Part shown: positions 41,811 to 48,840 of the stretch, in pieces | Position numbering within the stretch: the first letter of the stretch is position 1 | Layout of the letters: every line of letters begins with the position of its first letter | Assembly: GCF_003709565.1 (NCBI RefSeq) | Contig: NZ_QNRC01000032.1 | Coordinates: 1 to 48,840, forward strand | Direction of reading: 5' to 3' | Origin: Paracoccus sigandri | Lineage (GTDB): Bacteria > Pseudomonadota > Alphaproteobacteria > Rhodobacterales > Rhodobacteraceae | DNA: 48,840 bases | Translations under genes and position numbers: made by a program | The notes under the pieces: generated by a model | What the model was told of the DNA's origin: nothing | Databases searched by the model: none | Seen by the model: the letters and a program-made list of their open reading frames with translations, nothing else

Positions 41811-42334
41811 GGCGGCGCGTCGGGAAAGCCGCTGATCCGGTTCTCGATCCGGGTGGCTGCGCGCCAGATCCGCGCCGCCGTCCGGTCCTGCCCCTGCTGC
41901 TTCAGCAGATGCGCCCGCATCCCCAGCACGACTGCACGCCGCGGCCCATGCAACCGGCCGAAACCAGGATGATCCAGGATCCGTGCGATGCCCTGATCCA
42001 CCTCGGGCAGCGTCATCGGCGGCACCGGCAGCAACACCTGCGTCGTGCCTCGGGCATAGAGCATCCGCAGATGCGCCACGGGCCGCGACGGATCGGCAGG
42101 CGGCATCGCGCGCATGATCCCGATCCCGGCACCCAGAAAGCGCCGCGCCTGGCCCGGATCGCCCATCTCCAGGCCCAGGCGCGCCAGCAGCGCGCCCTTG
42201 TACAGCCGGGCCTCGGGATCGGCGGGGTTGCCGGCCAGCCTGCGCTCGATCAGCCCCAGAACCCGCAGGGTCTCGGCCGGACGGATTTCCGCGGCAAGGC
42301 AATAGAGGGCAAAGCTGTCCAATTCCGGTTCCAA
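41795..42334 (-). CDS. Helical-repeat (TPR-like) protein coupled to luxI, function unknown
   Basis: A frame of about 179 residues starting at a TTG 10 bases after the luxI stop. It is helical, with TPR-like spacing (EIRPAETLRVLGLIERRLAG, NPADPEARLYKGALLARLGL) and a second helical half (RRAVVLGMRAHLLKQQGQDR). It has no membrane segment or catalytic motif. The composition looks like a real protein, not a GC-rich shadow, and the tight spacing suggests co-transcription with luxI. The start is unsure: no ATG is available and no clear ribosome binding site is seen, so coupling to luxI is likely. I do not recognise the family. Confidence 0.6.
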   Translation of the reverse strand: MEPELDSFALYCLAAEIRPAETLRVLGLIERRLAGNPADPEARLYKGALLARLGLEMGDPGQARRFLGAGIGIMRAMPPADPSRPVAHLRMLYARGTTQVLLPVPPMTLPEVDQGIARILDHPGFGRLHGPRRAVVLGMRAHLLKQQGQDRTAARIWRAATRIENRISGFPDAPPQIIL

Positions 42335-42344
42335 TATCAGCTGG

Positions 42345-43034
42345 TCAATGCATCATGGCGGGGATCCGCGTCACCGGCGCCGGGTTCGGCACCGGACAGG
42401 GCGGCACGATCGGGGCCGTCGGACGCAACAGCGGCGCCGCGATGCCAAGCGCCTGCCGCATGTCCCGCCGCACCTGATCCGACACCACGAAAGAGGCGCA
42501 GCAGACCGGACGGCGGCCATAGCCATCGGCCGATCCGTGCATCTGCATCCTGACGCCCGCACGACGATAGACGCGGCTCATCATCGGCTCGAAATTCGAC
42601 ACCAGCCGACGGATGCCGAAGACCAGCGCGGCCTCGCACAAGGCCAGCAGCAGCAGGCTGAAGCCCTTGCCCGCATCCATGTCGGGAAAATCACGGGCCA
42701 ACATCTCGTCGTCCAGGCACATCCGCGTGCCTTCCCAGATGTCATCCGCGATCAGATCGGCATTGCGGCCATGCGTGGCCCAGAAGACATCATGCAGCAG
42801 GGTCGGCCCGTCTGTCGGCATCAGCCGCACGACACCGTAGAGCCTGCTGCGATCCTCCGAGCACCAGACCAGATAGCTGGCCTCCAGGTCGTCATATGCG
42901 TCACGCTCCTCATCCCCGCAGAGCGCGACCTGCCAGTTCAACCGGTCGTGAAAGACCCGCTTGCGCAGCCGGAACATGGCCCGCATCAGTTGCGGATTGG
43001 CGGCGGTTTCATGCGGCCGGATCATCGTGAACAT
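42345..43034 (-). CDS. LuxI-type acyl-homoserine-lactone synthase
   Basis: A 229-residue enzyme that makes an N-acyl homoserine lactone from S-adenosylmethionine and an acyl-carrier protein. All the invariant family residues can be placed: R24, F28, W34 (RKRVFHDRLNW), D45, D48 (DAYDDLEASYLV), R70, F84, E101 and R104 (IWEGTRMCLD). The last 30 residues form a proline-rich tail (LRPTAPIVPPCPVPNPAP) that is longer than usual. The ATG at 43034 follows AAGGAGC; a second ATG three codons on is possible. A lux-box-like palindrome lies 90 bases upstream, the usual positive feedback arrangement. Confidence 0.94.
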   Translation of the reverse strand: MFTMIRPHETAANPQLMRAMFRLRKRVFHDRLNWQVALCGDEERDAYDDLEASYLVWCSEDRSRLYGVVRLMPTDGPTLLHDVFWATHGRNADLIADDIWEGTRMCLDDEMLARDFPDMDAGKGFSLLLLALCEAALVFGIRRLVSNFEPMMSRVYRRAGVRMQMHGSADGYGRRPVCCASFVVSDQVRRDMRQALGIAAPLLRPTAPIVPPCPVPNPAPVTRIPAMMH

Positions 43035-43123
43035 GGGCAGGCGCTCCTTGCTTCCTGATTGCCCGAAGCCTCGGACAATGCATCGCAAGCCGACAGCGCC
43101 CCGCCTGCACGCGCCCATTCCGT

Positions 43124-43141
43124 CCCCCGCATCTGCGGGGG
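43124..43141. promoter_or_regulatory. Lux-box-like element 2 (upstream of luxI)
   Basis: CCCCCGCATCTGCGGGGG is a perfect dyad, eight bases on each side of a central TC. It lies 90 bases ahead of the luxI-type ATG and 10 bases past the end of the PPTase-like gene. It is the best of the three related elements. Confidence 0.75.
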
Positions 43142-43150
43142 CCGCGTGCA

Positions 43151-43828
43151 TCAGCACAGCCGCAACCGCGCCAGCTGTCCGACTGCGACACGGGTCAGCA
43201 CCAGCCCCGGCATGACCCGCAGTTCCACCCGGAAACCATCTTCCGCGCTCAGCCCGTGCTGGCGCGCATCCGCAAGGCCCAGGCAGATGCCCGACCGTGC
43301 CGAGGGTCGGACCAGCAGAGCCGCAGGACTGGCGGCGACACCAAGCTGCAGCGCCAGCGCACGGGCCAGCGCGTGCTTGGCCGAGATCGCGCCCGCCACT
43401 CGTTCCTCGGGCCGCATCCGCGCCAGTCCGGGTTGCCGAGACAGAAGATGCCATTCGTGCTGCGACAGCATCTTTGCCTGCGCCTCGCCCCCGATCTTCC
43501 GCAGATCCAGTCCCAGCGATTCGGTGCCGTCCCGCCGCAGCCAGACGCCGACCTGCCCGCCGCCATGGCCGATCGCTCCGGCCAGACCCTCGGGCCAGGC
43601 CGCCCCGATCCGTTCGGCCACCACCTTCGGCCGCAGTCCCAGCACGCGCATCCCGCGCGTCGCCATCGCCCGCCCCGTCAAGAACGCATCCCGTCCCGAT
43701 TCGGGTATCGCGGCCAGTCGGTCGCGATAAAGCGCCAGCAGCCGCGGGCGGGCCTGCGACGCAGGTGCCAGCGGCGCGATCAGCAGCAGGCCGTCGGCTT
43801 CCCTGTCAAGAATTCGGGCGTGGTCCAT
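43151..43828 (-). CDS. 4'-phosphopantetheinyl transferase-like protein (EntD group) with altered motifs
   Basis: A 225-residue protein that aligns by eye with EntD: LTGRAMATRGM, WPEGLAGAIGHGGGQVGVWL, LGLDLRKI (usual IGIDIEEI) and AISAKHALARAL (usual AFSAKESAFK). The first metal aspartate (D108) and the lysine (K151) remain. The second metal acid is R110 and the KE glutamate is H152. Such enzymes attach phosphopantetheine to carrier domains, as the neighbouring NRPS would need, but these changes may weaken or alter catalysis. The ATG at 43828 begins the conserved region; the longer frame to 44068 runs through the lux box. It is divergent from the ABC-NRPS genes and sits upstream of luxI on the same strand. 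Confidence 0.75.
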   Translation of the reverse strand: MDHARILDREADGLLLIAPLAPASQARPRLLALYRDRLAAIPESGRDAFLTGRAMATRGMRVLGLRPKVVAERIGAAWPEGLAGAIGHGGGQVGVWLRRDGTESLGLDLRKIGGEAQAKMLSQHEWHLLSRQPGLARMRPEERVAGAISAKHALARALALQLGVAASPAALLVRPSARSGICLGLADARQHGLSAEDGFRVELRVMPGLVLTRVAVGQLARLRLC

Positions 43829-43944
43829 AGCAAGCGTATCCGGCGACTGAAATGGTGGGTGGCGGCGCATCTGCCCGCGCGGTGCAGGTTCGGGCGCATC
43901 GCAAACAGGTTGACCTGAATGCCAGACGCGGGCGCCGAAACTAA

Positions 43945-43962
43945 CCCCCTCATCTGTATGGG
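43945..43962. promoter_or_regulatory. Lux-box-like element 3 (divergent PPTase / ABC-NRPS promoter)
   Basis: CCCCCTCATCTGTATGGG lies 117 bases ahead of the leftward PPTase-like gene and 100 bases ahead of the rightward ABC exporter gene. It keeps the CCCCCnCATCTG half and GGG but is less symmetric than element 2. It could serve both directions. Confidence 0.6.
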
Positions 43963-44061
43963 ACAGAACATGCAGGGCCGGATGGGCGTTTAGCCGCAGC
44001 GCCGAATCGCCGCCATGCTTCTTTCGGAACGGCACCCTGCCGCCCGAATGGAGGACATGAC

Positions 44062-45837
<1,776 letters not shown>

Positions 45838-45864
45838 CGCCGACCGATTACCGGAGCCTTTCCG

Positions 45865-48840
45865 ATGACCATGAATCCCCGCCATCTGCATCCGCTTTCG
45901 GCCCCCCAGGCAGAGATCTGGTTCGCCCAGCAACTCGACCCGGCCAATGACCTTCTGGACCTGCGCGGCCATCTGCACCTGCAAGGCGGCATCGACGCGG
46001 ACGCGCTGCGCCGGGCGCTGGATGCCAGCGTTGCCGAATTCGACACGCTGCGCCTGCGGATCGTCGACACGGCCGACGGTCCGCGCCAGTTCTTCACCGA
46101 AGACCAGGGCAGCGCGCTGCAGGTCATCGACTGCGCGGACATGGCCGAGGCCGAGGCCGACATGCAGCGGCGCTGCCGCCATGTCTATGATCTGGCCTCC
46201 CAGCCGCCCTATACCTTCGTGCTGTATCGGCTGGCGGATGGCGGCGCGGTGCTGTTCCAGCGTTACCACCACGCGATCATGGACGGCTTCAGCGGCTCGC
46301 TGATGAACAGCCGGCTGGCCGCGCATTACGCCGCGCTGACCGGCGGACCAGCCCCCACCGATGATCGTCCCGACAGTGTCGAGGCGATCCTGTCCGAGGA
46401 CGAACGCTATCGCGCATCGGATCGCCACGCGCGGGATATCGAGGCATGGCGCGCCTTCCTGGCCGATGCGCCGGAACCTGCCGGGCTGGACGGCTCGCCC
46501 CATCGCAGCTCGTCCGCCTATCACCGCGCAAGCGGGGCGGTGCCCGCCGATCTGGCCCGCGCATTGCTGGATGCCGAAACGACGGTCGGCGCCCGCTGGC
46601 CGCAGATCCTGACGGCGCTGGCCGCCGCCTATCTGCAGCGCATCGCCGGACGTCCGTCGATGCTGTTCGACTTTCCGGTGGCGGCCCGAGCCCGTGCCAC
46701 GCGCAATGCGCCGGGAATGCTGGCCAATGTCGTGCCGTTGCGCCTGGACATGGACCCACAGACCGCGCTGACCGACCTGACCCGCGCCACCGGCACAGGA
46801 ATCCGTCATGCCATCAAGCATCAAAGCTGCCGCAGCGCCGAGATCCTGAAGCTGGCCAGAAGCGATGCGCGCGGCTTCGGGCCGCGGATCAATATCGTCC
46901 CCTTCGACTATCATTTCGATTTCGCGGGTATTCCGGCCCGGCTGACGGCGCTGTCGAACGGTGCGGTGCAGGATGTCTCGATCACCATCGTCGGCATTCC
47001 CGGCAGCCCGGTCTTTACCGTCAATTTCGACGGCAATACCGAAATCGCGACGCAATCGCAGATGCAGGCCCATCTCGACCGCTTCCTCGGCTTCGCGGCT
47101 GCCGCGCTGGCCGCACCCGAAAGCCCGCTGGCCGGCACCGATCTGCTCACCCCCGCCGAGGCGCAGCGGATCGCGGATTTCAACGACACCTTCACCGACC
47201 TGCCGCCCGCGACCATCACCGGGCTCTTCGCCGACATCGTCCAGCGGACACCCGATGCCGTCGCGGTCATCGACGGCGATGCCTGCCACAGCTTTGCCGA
47301 TATCGACGCGCGTTCGGACGCCTTGGCGGCGGCCTTGCAGAGGCAGGGTCTGACCGCAGGACAGCCGGTCGCGATGCTGCTGCACCGCTCGGCCGATGTG
47401 ATCGCGGCCTCGCTGGCGGTGCTGAAATGCGGCGGGCATTACGTGCCGCTGCATGAATTGCATCCCGACCAGCGCCTGACCGAGGTGATCGAAGCCGCCG
47501 GGGCGGCGCATCTGATCGCCGATGCCGCCATCGACGGACGCGACATCGCGGCGCGCCACCTCTTGCGGCTGGACCGCGAAGCCCTGCCCGCCGCGACACC
47601 CGGACCATACCGGCCCGACCCCGATGCGCTGGCCTATGTCATGTTCACCTCTGGATCCACCGGCAAGCCGAAGGGGGTCGCGATCCGCCATCGCGACATC
47701 GCCGATTTCACGCGCGACCGCCGCTTTGCCAGCGGCCACAAGCGGGTGCTGCTGCATTCGCCGCATGCCTTCGACGCATCGAATTTCGAACTGTGGATGC
47801 CGCTGCTGAACGGGCGCACCATCGTCATCGGCCCGCCCGAGGCCACCGACCCGGCGCAGATGACCCGCGTGGTCCGACGGCATCGGGTGGATTGCGCCTG
47901 GCTGACGGCCGGTCTCTTCAACGAATTCACCCGCACCGCGCCGGATTTCTTTGCCGGGCTGCAGCAGGTCTGGGCGGGCGGGGACGTGCTGTCGCCGGCG
48001 GCGATCGGCCGTCTGCAACGATCCTTTCCCGACCTGCGGATCGTCAATGGCTATGGCCCGACCGAAACCACCACCTTCGCGCTGACCTGCGAGATCGCCC
48101 CCTCGGCCGAGGGCGCCGTTCCCATCGGGCGGCCGCTGGACAACATGCAGGCGCACATCCTCGACGCCTCACTCCACCCTGTCCCGATCGGCGTCGTGGG
48201 CGAGCTCTACATCGCCGGCTCGGGTCTGGCGCAGGGCTATCTGAACCGGCCCGACCTGACGGCCGAGCGCTTCCTCGCCAATCCCTTCGCGCCCGGCCGG
48301 CGCATGTATCGCTCGGGCGATCTGGCGCGGTGGCGCGAGGACGGGCAGGTCGAGTTCGTCGGCCGCGCCGACCAGCAGCTCAAGATCCGCGGCTTCCGCA
48401 TCGAACCCGCCGAGATCGAGGCCGCCATCGCCCGCGCGGGACATCCGCAAGCCGCCGTCATCGCACGAGAGGACCGCCCCGGCCAGAAGCGGCTGGTCGC
48501 CTATGTCGTCGGCCAGCCGGACCGCGACGCGCTGCGCGGCGCGCTGGCCGAGGCGCTGCCCGACTACATGGTCCCCGCCGCCTTCGTGGCGATGGAGGCC
48601 CTGCCGCTGACCCCCAACGGCAAGCTGGACCGCCGCGCCCTGCCCGAACCCGAAGCCGAGGCCGGACCCCGCCGCGCACCCCGCAACCCGACCGAGGCCG
48701 CCCTGGCCGAGCTCTTCGCCGAGGTGCTGGGCACCCCCGAGATCGGCATCGACGACAGCTTCTTCGCCCTTGGCGGCGATTCCCTGCTGGCCACGCGGCT
48801 GATCGGCCGCATCCGTCCCGCCTTCGGCATCGACCTGCCG
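45865..48840 (+). CDS. Nonribosomal peptide synthetase, first module C-A-T (partial, 3' end off the window)
   Basis: The first 992 residues of a multidomain synthetase. A condensation domain (about 5-430) has HHAIMDG at 135-141. An adenylation domain (about 445-925) has MFTSGSTGKPKG (593-604), NGYGPTETT (728-736), YRSGDLARW, LKIRGFRIEPAEIE and NGKLDRR (918-924). A carrier domain follows, with GGDS at 970-973 (Ser973 carries the arm). The specificity residues read by eye are D637, A638, F641, W679, W703, G705, G729, T737, F738 and K920: DAFWWGGTFK. This is nearest to the valine code I remember (DAFWIGGTFK), so a hydrophobic residue is a tentative guess. Starting with a condensation domain suggests N-acylation or an upstream partner. 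The sequence is open to the last base. Confidence 0.95.
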   Translation, partial: MTMNPRHLHPLSAPQAEIWFAQQLDPANDLLDLRGHLHLQGGIDADALRRALDASVAEFDTLRLRIVDTADGPRQFFTEDQGSALQVIDCADMAEAEADMQRRCRHVYDLASQPPYTFVLYRLADGGAVLFQRYHHAIMDGFSGSLMNSRLAAHYAALTGGPAPTDDRPDSVEAILSEDERYRASDRHARDIEAWRAFLADAPEPAGLDGSPHRSSSAYHRASGAVPADLARALLDAETTVGARWPQILTALAAAYLQRIAGRPSMLFDFPVAARARATRNAPGMLANVVPLRLDMDPQTALTDLTRATGTGIRHAIKHQSCRSAEILKLARSDARGFGPRINIVPFDYHFDFAGIPARLTALSNGAVQDVSITIVGIPGSPVFTVNFDGNTEIATQSQMQAHLDRFLGFAAAALAAPESPLAGTDLLTPAEAQRIADFNDTFTDLPPATITGLFADIVQRTPDAVAVIDGDACHSFADIDARSDALAAALQRQGLTAGQPVAMLLHRSADVIAASLAVLKCGGHYVPLHELHPDQRLTEVIEAAGAAHLIADAAIDGRDIAARHLLRLDREALPAATPGPYRPDPDALAYVMFTSGSTGKPKGVAIRHRDIADFTRDRRFASGHKRVLLHSPHAFDASNFELWMPLLNGRTIVIGPPEATDPAQMTRVVRRHRVDCAWLTAGLFNEFTRTAPDFFAGLQQVWAGGDVLSPAAIGRLQRSFPDLRIVNGYGPTETTTFALTCEIAPSAEGAVPIGRPLDNMQAHILDASLHPVPIGVVGELYIAGSGLAQGYLNRPDLTAERFLANPFAPGRRMYRSGDLARWREDGQVEFVGRADQQLKIRGFRIEPAEIEAAIARAGHPQAAVIAREDRPGQKRLVAYVVGQPDRDALRGALAEALPDYMVPAAFVAMEALPLTPNGKLDRRALPEPEAEAGPRRAPRNPTEAALAELFAEVLGTPEIGIDDSFFALGGDSLLATRLIGRIRPAFGIDLP

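Overview
The window is high-GC DNA typical of an alphaproteobacterium. The gene set (serine-cycle genes joined to a complete trimethylamine to N-methylglutamate route) points to a methylotrophic Paracoccus-like member of the Rhodobacterales. That placement is inference from gene content and protein resemblance, not from a marker gene. Almost the whole window is coding. I see no tRNA, rRNA, CRISPR array or insertion sequence.

1-11.3 kb is a serine-cycle block. A minus-strand operon reads sgaA, mtkA, mtkB, hprA, ppc, glyA (glyA runs off the left edge). Facing it on the plus strand are a NarL-like regulator with an unusual receiver domain and a coupled mcl-gck pair. Together these carry C1 units from methylene-THF and glycine through serine, hydroxypyruvate, glycerate, PEP, oxaloacetate and malyl-CoA back to glyoxylate. 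Enolase and malate dehydrogenase are not in the window.

11.3-33.3 kb is methylated-amine catabolism. tmm oxidises trimethylamine to TMAO, tdm splits TMAO to dimethylamine and formaldehyde, dmmDABC takes dimethylamine to methylamine, and mgsABC-gmaS moves the methylamine onto glutamate. folD and purU handle folate-bound C1. Two permeases (an APC type and a divergent Amt type), a GlxA/AraC regulator, an XRE-cupin regulator, a truncated haemoglobin and a small cupin complete the block. N-methylglutamate dehydrogenase (mgdABCD) is absent and must lie elsewhere. Non-coding stretches beside mcl, dmmD, mgsA, the globin and tmm share a T-rich element; three copies fit TTCTTnACnGGAA exactly. This suggests one operator serves the regulon.

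33.3-36.3 kb is a transition zone: an orphan substrate-binding-like protein, a FadR-type GntR regulator overlapping it tail to tail, and relics of a SCO/cytochrome c pair that look truncated at both outer ends.

36.3-48.8 kb is a quorum-sensing biosynthetic cluster: an RND pump pair, a LuxR-type receptor, a LuxI-type synthase with a small partner ORF, a PPTase-like protein, an ABC exporter, and the start of a nonribosomal peptide synthetase (C-A-T, running off the right edge). Three near-identical 18-base lux-box-like sequences sit ahead of the RND operon, luxI, and the divergent PPTase / ABC-NRPS promoters. The most promising new item is therefore a self-contained, AHL-controlled peptide pathway with its own exporters, next to a methylotrophy island.
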